Assembly: GCF_000485595.1 (NCBI RefSeq)
Contig: NW_014577314.1
Span: 10,885-69,387 of the forward strand
Origin: Priapulus caudatus
Lineage: Eukaryota > Priapulida > Priapulimorpha > Priapulimorphida > Priapulidae
Direction: 5' to 3'
DNA length: 58,503 bases
Both the position numbers and the translations under genes were made by a program. The notes under the pieces were generated by a model, which was not told the DNA's origin, did no database searches, and saw only the letters and a list, made by a program, of their open reading frames with translations. Of this stretch, positions 10,245 through 22,274 are shown piece after piece. How positions within the stretch are numbered: position 1 is the stretch's first letter; every line of letters starts with the position of its first letter.

Positions 10245-13200
10245 CTACCGTATCAAGCAGGTGACGCAGAGCTTTGAGGGACCGATGCAGTCGTCGTGGC
10301 AGAACGCGCCGCAGTTCCTGCACGTGTGCATCGGCTTCAGATTGCACGCGCAATCCGACACAGCCTCCCGCTCCGCCGCTCCCGGTAGTACCATCTGCTG
10401 CTGCTGCACGGCGGCAGATATATTACCTGCAGGCGTTGACACGACAGTCACGGTGCCGTTGGGCTGGTTCTGAACGAGCACCTGCTGCTGATGCTGCTGC
10501 TGATGCTGCTGATGATGTTGCTGATGATGCTGCTGCTGCCCTGCCGTGGTCACCACCTGCTGCTGCTGCTGAAGCAAGAGCGGGCGTCCGTCGGCGGAGG
10601 CGGCGGCGGTGGGGGCAGGGACGTTCTGTACGTTACAGGGGATGAACACACTCCCGACGAGCATGCCCTGTGTGACCGTGTTGCCCTGCACGAGGTTCAC
10701 CGCCTGCACCACCTCATTGCCATTACTCAGCAGCCCACCCAGCCCGTCCGCGTCGACGTCCCCGTTCTCCGGCGCCGCCGCGGCGACGACGCCCGCCTGC
10801 GGCGCCCCCACGGTGACGATCTTCGCGTTGTCGGCGCTCGCGCAGCGCGAGACGGCGGCGGTGGCGAGGGCGCCGCGTCCGGGCGGCGCGCTGGCGGCCC
10901 GCTGCGGGTTCGCGTCCGCCGGCTTGGCGTAGTGATGATGCTCACCTCCCGACGACGTCAGCAGGTAGTAGCGTTGGTTGAGGTCGTCCAAACCCAGCGC
11001 CGGGTTCCCGCCGCCGACACCAGAGGGAAGAGACGTCACCTGCACCTGCCCGCCGGCAATCAACAAGGGCTGCGGCGGCGTCCCCTGGAGGACTGGTGGC
11101 GGCGGGCCGAGCGGCGTCGCGCCCGCCGTGGCGCCACCGAAGCCGCTGTGCTGGTACATGAGTTGCTGGGTCGGCTCGGGTTGGCATTGCGACGTCGTCA
11201 CGACGGTGCAGTAGCTCGCTGCTGCCGGTACGGCCTCTGCCCGGTCGCACTCGGCGTTGCCCGCGGCAACGCGGGATGTGGGAGCTTCGCAGCCTCCCGG
11301 CGCTGGAGCATCCCCCTCGCCTCCCGGCGCTGGAGCATCCCCCTCGCCTCCCGCCGCTGGAGCATCCCCCTCGCCTCCCGCCACTGGAGCATCCCCCTCG
11401 CCTCCCTCCGCCGTCTCCATCAGCTCGACGGGCTTCTTATTCTTGCTGAGCAGGACGGCCGTGTTGCGGCCTCCGCTCGACTTCAGCACCGCTTCACAGA
11501 TCTGATACGAACGCTCCAGGTTGACGCCGTCCGTGCCGCCGCCGCCGCCGCCCGCCCCGCCTCCCGGTTTCCCGCCGCCCCCGCCGGGCCCCGAGCCGCC
11601 CCCGCCGCGACCCGCCGGACACTGCTTGTTCATGATATGCTGCTGCAGGAGCGCCTGCGTCGTCGGGCTGCCTCCGCCGGCATGCGCCTGCCCTCGCGCG
11701 GCTAGCTTAGCCTTTGTCTGTGCTTTGATCTGAGCGAGGGTGCGGGTCTGTCCGATGACGCGCTGCGGCCGCAACATTGTCGGGTAGACGCGGGTGGATG
11801 GCGCGAGGTAGGGCGCTCGCGGCTTCTCCTGCGCGGTCGCAGCTCGAACCATCGGCGCCGCCACCGCCGCTGGCACCGGCACCGGTGGGGTCGCGCTGGT
11901 GACCGGCACCTGAAATGCGAGAGACAGGTACAGGGGTGAGCGGGGGAAACCGGAGCACGCTATCACGAAGTGAGGATGGGACCGGACGATTGATCGAGGA
12001 AAGAATGCGTAGTTATCCCGACAGAGTTGCTAGAGAATTATACCCTCCGTGAAAAACGTGCACATCAACACGAATCGTCATGACCAGAGATGGAATCATG
12101 GCTAAACCGCGTGGTTGGTCTTACATTGCCCTCACCTGAGCTTGAATTACTGGAGCAGGTGCCTGCGGCATCTCGCCTACAAGCTGCACTTCCACTGTCT
12201 CATCTGAGCTCTCCTCCTCCCTCGGCCTCTTATACGACGACGCACTCTCCTCATCCAAACACACACGCTCCTATCGAAATGTCATCGCAGAGCTTAACAC
12301 AGTACTTGCCTTAGAAATCGCCATCTATCCATTTAATACTAGTTTATATATATATATATTATATATAATATTGCAGACAGGTGATGTGCTGATTGTTCGG
12401 AGACTAAATCTTAACATTATTATCTCTCAAAGAAAGTATCAGAACGGTCAAAAAAATATGAACGCGGTTCGGAAAACATGAAATCCTGGCTTTCAGATAA
12501 ATTCAAATACAATAAATTCATCAACCATTCGAAAAAATTCAAATTCAATAACAGTTAAGGATATTAATCAGCTAGCTAATCATTTAAACTGTGTGCTTAC
12601 TACTCCTGTGCTTTCTCCTACCTCAAGATCTCGTTTAGGAGGAACTGGACTTTCCCTCTTTTCTACAGATGGCAGCACCTCTGCAGCAATCTCCAGCTCT
12701 GTAAAACGAGCAAAATACTGACAGTCATTACCAAAAACAGAAATGCAAATCGAAACCAAGTGCAATGATCTCAGAAACATCAGGAACAGTTGTGGCATCA
12801 CAAGTCTAAAATGCCTTTTCACATGAAGTGTTATAAAAAAAAGTTATAATAACATTTCCAACTCATGGCACCCATAACTACACACGATATTACTGACGAT
12901 AGACCCCCAGCACTACACTGAGATATCAACGAGACGACAGAAATTCAACGGTCGACGTACCCGGGACACAAGGCTCAACCTCCCCCACGATGACATCTGT
13001 GACCGAAGCCGATACCGGTGGCTCCACCGCAGCGGCAACTTCCGGCTCAGATATCGCCACGAGAGCGTCGGAGTCAGCGGTGACGGCCGGTTCTACATCG
13101 ATCGTTCTATCTTCGAACGTTCTCTTGCAGCCCTTCAGCACCGCTCGCTTCTTCATCATGGCAGCCGCGATCCGCGAAGACTTCTTGACAGCGGCACGCG

Positions 13201-16200
13201 CCGGTGACTTTCGGTCCAGCACCATCTTGGATTTTTGACCACCTGGTTTACTCGAGCCTTTGATGTAGGCTTTGCTAGGAGAGCTGAACTCTTTGGGGTC
13301 GTACTGCCGTGATGCACACCTGTAATCAGGGGTCTAAATTAACTTTTGAACAAGGGAGTCCGACTCCCTGCCCTCAAAAAGAGGGAGTCCGCAGCAAAGT
13401 GAGGGAGTCCGCAGTCTGATGTTCAAAATTAAAGATATTAACAATAATGCATGTGCTTATTTTGAGAATTTAATATTAAAATTTAAAATAAGTGATATTT
13501 TTATATGTTAGTACACAAGTAACCCAAAATCTTGGGGTCGTACTGCCGCGAGCCACACCTGTAATGATAGCGAGAATGCTCTCAGTGGGGATATAGATGT
13601 GAGGAAGCGACCAAAGTAGAATTATAGATTCGATCTCACCAATCACAGATGTAGAATTACGCTGACAACGTAACAACGACCGACGCTCTCTCACCTTTCC
13701 CCCCACACTGGCTCAACGTAACAACGACCGACGCTCTCTCACCTTTCCCCCCACACTGGCTCAACGTAACAACGACCGACGCTCTCTCACCTTTCCCCCC
13801 ACACTGGCTCAAAGTGTTTCTGTTTCCACGGATCCAGCTTCACGAGATCTTTCTCACCCTCCTGCTTCAACTTCTGCTTGTTCTCCGGCATGAACTCTCC
13901 TACGGGATCAAAGTTTGTTGCTACTTAATTAGAGAATTACTTAATTAATTAATTAATTTTATTAGAGTTAATTGCTACTTTATTGTCACGGTATGTGTAA
14001 TGCCCATACGATGCAAACGCCCATGCCATCAATGACAAAATTTGTTGTAAAAGCAATATTTCAGAAAAATACTAGAGCTTAAAAATCACGCAAGACAGTT
14101 ATACCCATGACCTGCTCTTGCTCTGAGGCAGGTTAGAGACTATTGCATTGCAAGTCCACTGTCCACTGCCAGAAAACCCTGCTCATACCTTCTGCCAATC
14201 TTTCCTTCCAGTCTTGAAGAGCTCTTGCTAGGAATTCATTGTTCAGAGATGAACTGGACAAAGACCTGGCAAAAAAATGTACAATAAGAAATGCCATATA
14301 CTATAAACTATATGCCATATACATGTTCCTATACTATACTAAGAAGTAACCTTATCGAATTAACCACACGTCAAATAAAACTGTCTGTTCGCGGACAGCC
14401 GTGGTCAAACTGAGAATGCTTACTTTGGATTTCCAGCACATTCTAATCGCTCGACTTCAGGCAGCATCTGTATGAGTTGGTATTGGTAAGACTGAGGCAG
14501 CGAAACTAGGGTGTGCCGGTTTACCAGATTCTGCAACGGAAATACGAACGTGGCGATCACCTCTCCGAAGAAAAATTCACGATTGCCGAGTGCTTCACTC
14601 TTCTCCAAGTTCCTTCTCTCCTCGCGGAGAATAGGGTTGGAAGAGTGATTCACTAGCCAGGAGGAATCGCAACTAATGAACGCTACGCTACATCGCGACA
14701 ACGTTGCACGACAGCTCGAGTGTGAAGCGGACATCAGAGGTCATCGTATCGTTAATTTCAGCCGAGCAATGCAATCAGCATTCCTACCCTGAGATTGGTG
14801 TGCACGAGTACGGAGTTTGGCGTCTCCAGATCGACGGTGACCTCACTCTGCGATGATCCGCTCGACCGTCTGTAACGTCGCCGGTGCACCTGCAAGCAAA
14901 TGCCAGTCGACGCTCAAAACAAGCCCCTCGTCCATGTTTGAACAGAATCTGAAACTCGCGCACCCCTATACACAGTGCTGACAGCCAAGCATTAAATAAT
15001 AACATTATCGCCACAGCTATACATGACCATGAACCAAGCAACATGCTCCACACTTGCCAGTATTATGCGAATAATTTGTAATTAGCATTTTAGAGTAATA
15101 CTTATTGTTACAGGAGTAATGCATTTCGGATGACACGTTCGTAACGTAAAGTTCTGTCGTTCGTAAATAATATTTTCCGATCGAAATCCATTATATAATT
15201 AGAGAGACGTTTCTGCAGAAAACTTTTTAGCCAAAAGAAGTAGGCGATTCCATGGTCTCCCCGATTACAATCACAATTATCACAGTAAGTAAAAATTTAA
15301 AACATAGCCAAGCAAGTAGATGTGAAAACCAATGGCAACGATGCTCGTTATTTGTGAAACGAAGCCCATAAAATGCGAACGAACGACGCTCAATAGCGAC
15401 CTACTTACCCACGATGTTGTCGACGTAGGCTCTTCCTTCGACGCGCCAAGCCGTTTGCTACCGGCAGATGCAGGCGCCCTCTCGTGGTCGCCGTCGCTAG
15501 CTACCTCGGCGTTCTGCGGCGTGCACTTGTCTTCGACGTGTTTCGACGTCCCTGACTTCTCATCAGCACCCTTCAGGTTCGTCTGCGACCGCGTATTCGC
15601 CACCGCACTGCTGCGAAGCGCCGTGACGATGTTGCGCGGAGGCACCACCGTCGCAGCATGCTTCGGCACCGCGACCTTCGCTAGCGCCGCCGACTGAGTC
15701 GCGTTCAGCGACGATGCCGCCGCCGCCACGGACGTTGCCGTGGTGACAGGCAACGTCGACTTCGGAGCTGCAGAGTTTACACTCGATGCGACGGCGGGCG
15801 TCGGCAGCAACGAGGCGGGTACGAACGGCGAGTTATCACGGGGTGCCGGTACCTGGGCTATAGAGTTTACCCTGTGGGCTGACGACGGCAACGACGACGC
15901 AGGCACTGATGATGACAGCAGTTTATTGTTCTTATTCGCTATCGAACAAACGAAAACAAGCATGTTTCAGTTACTCTTTAGCAAAGAACGCGTGGACCTT
16001 TAAAGAAGCTTGAATATGCATGTGTCATCTGTCAAAATACACTAAAGAGTGAATCATGTAGGTGGCTGAGTAAGACTGAAAAAGGGGTAAGTCTTAATTA
16101 CATAATATTCGTAATATTTCGTAAAAGTCGTAATATTAATAATTTCTGATTAAACTCAGGCTATGAATGAGACAAAATATCGGACAAGAAACGTACCTTC

Positions 16201-19200
16201 TGCATCCGAAGGTCGGGTTGCTAGTTTCATGATGATACGTGGAAATCCCTTGTTCTTCTTGTACTTTGTCCTGAGTGACCGTCTCAATGGCGCAGCACTC
16301 TTTGGAGATGCGGAATTACTGCCTGAGACATCTGCAGCATAAATAAAAATAATAATATATAAAAGGCAGATGTGAAATTAAAAACATAAAACAGGGATAA
16401 ATACCCCAAAATACTGAAACCATAACTGAACATAAAATGTGATAACAAATTGTGCGTACCTACACCCAAACTTTATCACTCTATAGATTTAAAAAGTTGA
16501 ACAAGAGTCAATTGAGTCGTGCTGTGATGCGACTTCGACCCGACGTAATAATAGCTGACATTGAGAACAAAATGCGACGCATGACTACTTCTGGTCTCAT
16601 AGTCATAATTAGGAATTCTTCCCCTTCACTCTACCCATAAATTTTCTCTACGAATTTACACTCGGAGCTCACAAATGTTCCTGGCCACGAGAAAAAACTC
16701 GAAAGACTGTGAACCAGTTGGAAATTCTCCTTCTTGGCAAACGCACGTGCAAAGCATCTCTAACCTGCCATTCACTTCAGTACCGGTGATTATAATATTG
16801 GTAATTAGTGCATGACCAAAATTCAATTACAAGTAAATAAGACTCTTAAGCCTCTTATAAGCCAATACCTACCTTAACTTTTAAAGCTTCGGGCGAAACA
16901 ATAAATACCTAGTCGAGTGGTATCTATACTATATTATCTATAGCATGGTCTGGTCTACACAATTAATACCTCTCATAATTCATGATTCAATAAGGGATGC
17001 TCGTCTAAAGGAGATAATAAGATACATTCATTAGGCAACAACTACATGCCTAGTAGACGTGTCAACAACTTTTGAGATGTAATACCTTTCTTGTGGGCAT
17101 CATTAGTAGCTTTATTTATCTGATGAGCAAGTCTGTTTTCGACACTCTCCTGTAGCGTTGCATCCATCGTCTTTTGAGGTGGCGGTGGAGGTATTGTTTT
17201 CACACCAGGGGGGAGTTTGGCATAGTATACTGCATTGTGAAAAAATGTTCTGATAGTCAATGAGACAACATCTGTAACTTCTAGTAGGGAAAACCACAAC
17301 AGAATTTGAAAAGTAGAATTTTAACACATTCAAAACAAGGAATGCTCCAATCTCCACATTTTTAAACTTGCAAATTACCATTTATATGCTTTAGATACAG
17401 ACGGATTTTCTTTACAGGAAATTTCATTGTATGTATGTCAATCCTAATGCTCCCTTTCACCTTTTTGCTTTTTCCGCTCAGCAGTGACACATTCCTTGTG
17501 AGGCTGGCCATCGAGTGGCTCTCCGTGTTCATCAAGATTGAGTTCTGTTGTCTGCTCTTCTTCCATCTCCAGCAGAACAGCGCCCCCTGGCAGGTCATTC
17601 TGAAAATATTACATCACTACTGCTGTCACTCAAATTATTATATACATTCGACAACATAGCAACTAGGTTGTCTAAAGACAGTCACCATCTCGAGTATAAA
17701 TGCACTGTTAGCATTTAGAAATACATGTGCATCACAATACTTAAAGGAACAGTAGCCTCTAGGTTCTAGGATTATTTTCAGCTAATTTAGGTTATAATTG
17801 CGCTACATAAAAAGTTTCATGGTTCAATCACCATTAGAAATATTTTTAAAAAATGTTTTAAAACTAACGACTACAGTTTGACTACAACGACGGTGGCGCC
17901 ACTCAAAGCGCACGATCTGAGAAGTTGCGCAAAACCACTTTCCAGCCAAGGGCTACAGACCGAGGGTATTTCTTATTTCTTCATTTAAAAGCAAAAGGAT
18001 TGTAATATCTTATAAACGACATATAGTTTCAGTTATAATATGGATAAATTTGCCCTAAAATGAATATCGTTCGGTTAAATAGCATTTAGGTATAAATATA
18101 ATTGCACTTTTGTGATTAGCCCTCGGTCATTTACCTGCAAAATAAAAATGCAAATAGCAACTTTTTCAGAGTGGCAGCACGGTCGCGGGTGTCATGGCGC
18201 CGTTCAAATTTCGTAGCGTTGATGTGTAAATAATTAATTAAGTATCTGGTGACATATACATGTGGGTATAGACGATTTGTTATACAGTAAGTACAGTTGT
18301 ATGCAGTAAAATCCTAAAGGCTACTGTCCCTTTAAATGTTTCATAATTCAGGAGCTTTCAGGTTGCAATTCTTTATTATTGTAAAAAGGAAGATGGATAC
18401 ATATATTCTACATTGATATAACACAATATTTTCATGTGGTCATAAACATAATAATTTTAGAATGATTTTTTAACCATATTTATTGAACACAGTATATATG
18501 AATACAAACTGGTTCTTAAATAGGCCTTACACAGATAATAAAGATCCACGCACCTTAAGGCCATACACACCCATACGCCCTGCAACCTTGTAGAAGATAC
18601 TGGATGGTCCATGGGAGTATGCGTGTAACATCGCATTCAGGCAAGCCAAAGGTGTTGTGCCACTGTGAAAAGTTGAAGATACACATCTTCACATGAAATG
18701 ATAATATTAGTACAGATTTCAGTTTCTGTATATATATGTTATCACAAATCCAACATCCTATAGACAGCTATTACAGACAATTGTTCTGATCTTAAATACT
18801 ACACCACAGAAAAATGCCATTTACAGGGTTCACCCCCAGGAACTTTGGAAGTCATGTTGTTTATGGATGGATGTCGAGGATGGCCTGGAAGATACATAGT
18901 TAATTGCAATTTGATAATGTTCTATGACATTTTTGGCACATAATCTTCACCTAATGAAGAAAGATTGAAAAGAAACAGGAACATGAATATTAAACACGCA
19001 GCTGAAAATTAAGGCATGTTGGAGAATTTAAAGGATGTCGTAAATTAGCTTCAGATATGAAGGCATCTCAGACCTGACATGAAGACATGGGGACAACCCT
19101 GCTTTATTACACATTATTTCAATAAGTAATTATAATGAATCTAACAAGTGACTATAATCTTCTACATACTCAGTTATAACTGAGTTAAAAAATTCTTATA

Positions 19201-20771
19201 TTAAGTTGTTTATATATAAAAAGTTATTTCTGATATAAATATCAGTTTAATATACAACTCAGATACGTAAAATTATTATCATTTTCCACATGTGTATATA
19301 ATTCAACCAATAAATTTACCTCACTGTTACTTAATTTATGTAACAGGGATAGAAATTAACTTTTGAACAAGGGAGCCCAATGGACTCCCTACCCTCAAAA
19401 AGAGGGAGTCTGCGACAAAATGAGGGAGTCCGCAGTCTGAGGTTCAAAATTAAAGATATTAAAACAATAACGCATGGGCTTATTTTTAAAATTCATGCAG
19501 TTGCACGTCTGCCAAATTTTCTTTGGACATTAGCTGAAAAATACGGTAATTCCGCGAGGCCGTGCTCCGGAATGAACTAGTTAGTGTGGCAGAATTTTCA
19601 GGGAGTCACACGGACTCCTGCATGTGTCAAATCAGGGAGTCCGACAGTAAATCATGGAGTATTTGACTCCGGACTCCCGTTAATTTGGCACCCTGCGTCA
19701 TTTGGTTATTTGTACTAGTCATGCCAAGCTTTTACTTGAATCTCGTCAGCTGGTCAGAGAAGAGTTCAATTTAAATGAGAACGTTAACAACATGCAAGGA
19801 TATATGTATTCACAAACAAACCTGATCTCTTTCAGTTGCTCTGCATCAATCACCTTCAGGATCTCTTTGTGACTCATGGGAGTAGCAGAATGACGCTGCA
19901 ACACCTATAATAACCGCGAGACAAGTTGCTATATTGTGACAAAAATATAACAGTAAAACTGTGAATGCATGCTTCAAGGGCATATATATAACAACAAATG
20001 ATATGTATGGTCACAACTCACCTACTGTGGAGATAATGAACCAGTGGAATACACTACCATAACACATAAAAAGGCACATTTCATTCAATATATATTTAAC
20101 AAATTGCTAAAAATGTCATTTTAACAACATATACTAGCAAGGTTCTCCAAGCTTTTTTATTATAGCATGGCGGGTGCTGCCTTTACGGTCCTAGTTGCAA
20201 ATCGCCAAAGGCGGGGAGTCCGGGGACTAAGATATTTAGCATGGCGGCTATGATATTTAGAGTGGCGGGTGCATTTTAGGATGGCGGGGCTCGATGATAG
20301 CCTGGCGGGCCGTCAGGCTATAAGTGCTCTTGGAGAACCTGACTAGATAAGAAGATAATCAGTTTATTGTGATACATCTATACACAGGGTGCAAAATAAA
20401 CCTTCTTTGACTTGTAGTAATACTGACTACTAGATTTTGTAATCTAGTAGTCCGTGACTAATTCTAGTAGTTCAGAATTTTGTGAATACATAACATAAAG
20501 AATATTTTCATGTATATTTGCTAATTGATACTTTAATTTATTTAAAATAAAGTTATAACAACTCGCAGGAAATAGAAATAATTGAAATTATCAGTTTCTT
20601 TTATCCGTGTTAGTCAAAACTGCAGTGCTGGTATTAGGTTTACGCCGAGTCAAGTATTTCCTGCAATCTCCACATCCGTCACTAAATCTGGTAGTTTCGG
20701 ACTAGCGCACTACCATTAATTTCTAACCCTATATATATATGTATATGCATGCACGTGTGTGTGTGCGTGTG

Positions 20772-20803
<32 letters not shown>

Positions 20804-22274
20804 TCATTATGTCTACGGCGTGCGTGATGTGTGTATAGAAATGATATTACAATATACTCAAATATACATTCTATTTGTTGAATTAGGGTGTTGTTGATAT
20901 TATATTATAATTTTTATTAGTATATATAGCGTTGCGTTGTATTGTAACAAATGTGTATTACTTGGAAATTATAGTATTTTAACAGCTAATACATCTGTCA
21001 CAGCATGATGGCAGAAACTACCCACTTTGTGCATAGGTATGAAGTTACTGAGTAAAAATACTGAGTTAACCTATTATTACCACACTATCTTACTCTGCCA
21101 AAGCCCTGCCACTTCAACAACAAGTTAAGTTTGTCGCAGGTTGATCAGTGGCACTGCCAGGGTCTAGGTCTCCCTGGGTACTGCCGGAACGTACCCTGGT
21201 ACTATCTAATATTCCGGACCGTACCTCGCCTACTCCCTAACCCTATAACCATATCAGATAGTTACCAGGGTACATTCCGGTATGCCGGACCGTACCCAGG
21301 GCACGTTCCCGCAGTACCCAGGGAGACATAGACCCTATCAGCATCAGTGGCAGTGCAGTGGCAAGACAGTTTTAGACACTGGCAGCAAGATCAAGCCCGC
21401 ACGTACAGCACACACGCGCGCCATTGACTATATATATACAACATGGTGTCGAACTCGCCGGCAGTCGCCGCCGCAGTTAGCCTGCAACTGGGTGAAGAAG
21501 GCGGCTGGCTGAACCGTTGGCGGCTGCGCTGATTGGCTGCAGCAAGTTTAATGCGCAGACAGGCTGCGAAACTACGCTTGTTGACATCGCGGGTGAGTCA
21601 TGACTCATGGTATGCGCAGCCGCCAACGGTTCAGCCAGCCGCCTTCTTCACCCAGTTGCAGGCTAAGTATCATTTAGCATGTATATTTGAGGAATTTCTG
21701 TGATTTAAGCGCATTCTGGCGGGCCGATTGTCAAAATTGGCGGGTCTATATTGTTAAGCAATGTTCTGCGATTCCAACGATAGTTGGAAAGTGGCGTCAC
21801 CTGCAGGAACACGGGAGTTGTAACTGATTTAAAACGGTGAGTTGTGGAAACTGCGGCGGCGACTGCCGGCGAGTTCGACACCATGTTGTATATATATAGT
21901 CAATGGCGCGCGTGTGTGCTGTACGTGCGGGCTTGATCTTGCTGCCAGTGGTTTTAGACACTCCAGTTTCGTCGTAATAAACTAGCAACAAAGTTATTTG
22001 CAGTTGTTATTAATATTAGGACTCGTATACATCATAACGATTGGAATAACTATTATATTAATTACTAGACAAACGTGTGCCTATAATCTAAGCGCAATAT
22101 CATAGACTAAAAATCCGTAGTAGGCCCCTAGTGCTTAGGCCAGTTTAGGGCCTATTTACAAATAAATTTTGTTTAGCGCTACAACTACAAGTCACTTACT
22201 AGTTTGGCCGCTTCCACCCATGTTAGCTCTTTCCTTTTCTTCATCACGACTTTTTCCGAGCTATCTGTTTGCAT
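10245..22274 (-). CDS. ASXL: ASXL, Additional sex combs-like Polycomb protein (complete, 15 coding exons)
   Basis: Exons in coding order: 22274-22200, 19904-19822, 18662-18554, 17599-17461, 17229-17086, 16331-16197, 15938-15409, 14889-14788, 14530-14424, 14265-14189, 13899-13791, 13319-12961, 12698-12601, 12270-12136 and 11909-10245. All joins keep phase and total 3867 nt, or 1288 aa. Exons 1-3 encode the HARE-HTH domain: [64 protein letters not shown]. Exons 8-11 encode the DEUBAD/ASXH domain: [47 protein letters not shown]. Exon 15 has IKAQTKAKL, a Gly-rich run, four GGEGDAP repeats, a Gln/His tract and the C-terminal PHD finger ([28 protein letters not shown]). ASXL activates the BAP1 H2A deubiquitinase in the nucleus. 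Start: first ATG in frame with the HARE exon; a further upstream ATG is out of frame and stops early. It is shorter than vertebrate ASXLs but has every module. Confidence 0.93.
13293..13565 (-). mobile_element. CAGGGG element between 34-bp direct repeats, at ASXL exon 12
   Basis: A truncated member of the CAGGG(G)TAGAAATTAAC family (13327-13531) lies between 13293-13326 and 13532-13565, which match at 31 of 34 positions. The left repeat is the start of ASXL exon 12 with its splice acceptor. The right repeat is a second copy of that acceptor and exon start, placed upstream in the transcript. Confidence 0.8.
13675..13815 (-). repeat. 48-bp tandem repeat, about 3 copies, carrying the ASXL exon 11 donor
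   Basis: The unit contains GCTCAACGTAACAACGACC then CTCTCACCTTTCCCCCC. On the ASXL strand each copy holds the exon end GGGGGGAAAG and donor GTGAGA. The copy nearest the exon (donor at 13790) continues the frame; reading through it meets TGA at once. Confidence 0.9.
17741..18335. mobile_element. TTAA-flanked MITE in ASXL intron 3
   Basis: Starts TTAAAGGAACAGTAGCCT and ends AGGCTACTGTCCCTTTAA, so inverted repeats are bounded by TTAA on both sides. About 590 bp with no coding capacity. The TTAA target fits piggyBac or Kolobok-type transposons; the termini do not decide which. Confidence 0.75.
19344..19695. mobile_element. Full-length CAGGG(G)TAGAAATTAAC family MITE
   Basis: Begins CAGGGATAGAAATTAAC and ends GTTAATTTGGCACCCTG, with several AGGGAGTCCGCAG-type blocks inside. 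It is the best-preserved full copy in the window, and lies in ASXL intron 2. CAGGG termini suggest hAT, but I see no target duplication. Confidence 0.75.
20138..20341. mobile_element. MITE with CAAGGTTCTCCAAG termini
   Basis: Begins CAAGGTTCTCCAAG and ends CTTGGAGAACCTG, flanked on both sides by ACTAG (20133-20137 and 20342-20346). The inside has GGCGGG-rich blocks. Located in ASXL intron 1. Confidence 0.65.
20385..20730. mobile_element. Divergent CAGGGTGC...TTTCTAACCCT MITE
   Basis: Termini CAGGGTGCAAAATAAAC and ATTAATTTCTAACCCT resemble the CAGGG-AGAAATTAA family, but the interior (ACTAGATTTTGTAATCTAGT hairpin) differs. Confidence 0.5.
20747..20804. repeat. (GTGC)n microsatellite
   Basis: GTGC/GTGT tetranucleotide run in ASXL intron 1. 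Confidence 0.9.
21146..21356. repeat. Fold-back element (imperfect inverted repeat)
   Basis: The left half has CAGTGGCACTGCC, TCTCCCTGGGTACTGC and GTACCCTGG. The right half has the reverse complements in mirror order, ending ATCAGTGGCAGTGC. No coding capacity. Confidence 0.75.
21377..21950. repeat. Perfect nested palindrome, arms about 152 bp
   Basis: 21377-21478 (CACTGGCAGCAAGATCAAGC...) is the exact reverse complement of 21849-21950, and 21478-21528 is the exact reverse complement of 21615-21665. The left arm is continuous; the right arm is split by a roughly 180-bp non-palindromic insert at 21666-21844. TTTTAGACACT occurs as a direct repeat at both outer edges (21370-21380, 21952-21962). 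Located in ASXL intron 1. Confidence 0.85.

Noticed and set aside
10491-11705. 404-codon plus-strand open frame
   Set aside because: It is antisense to the GC-rich last ASXL exon, whose minus-strand frame has a clear PHD finger and repeats; the plus frame is Arg/Ala-rich with no domain.
11910-11966. ATG at 11966 as the start of the 573-codon ASXL frame
   Set aside because: The splice acceptor TTTCAG before 11909 and the upstream HARE and DEUBAD exons show this is intron read-through; the true start is at 22274.
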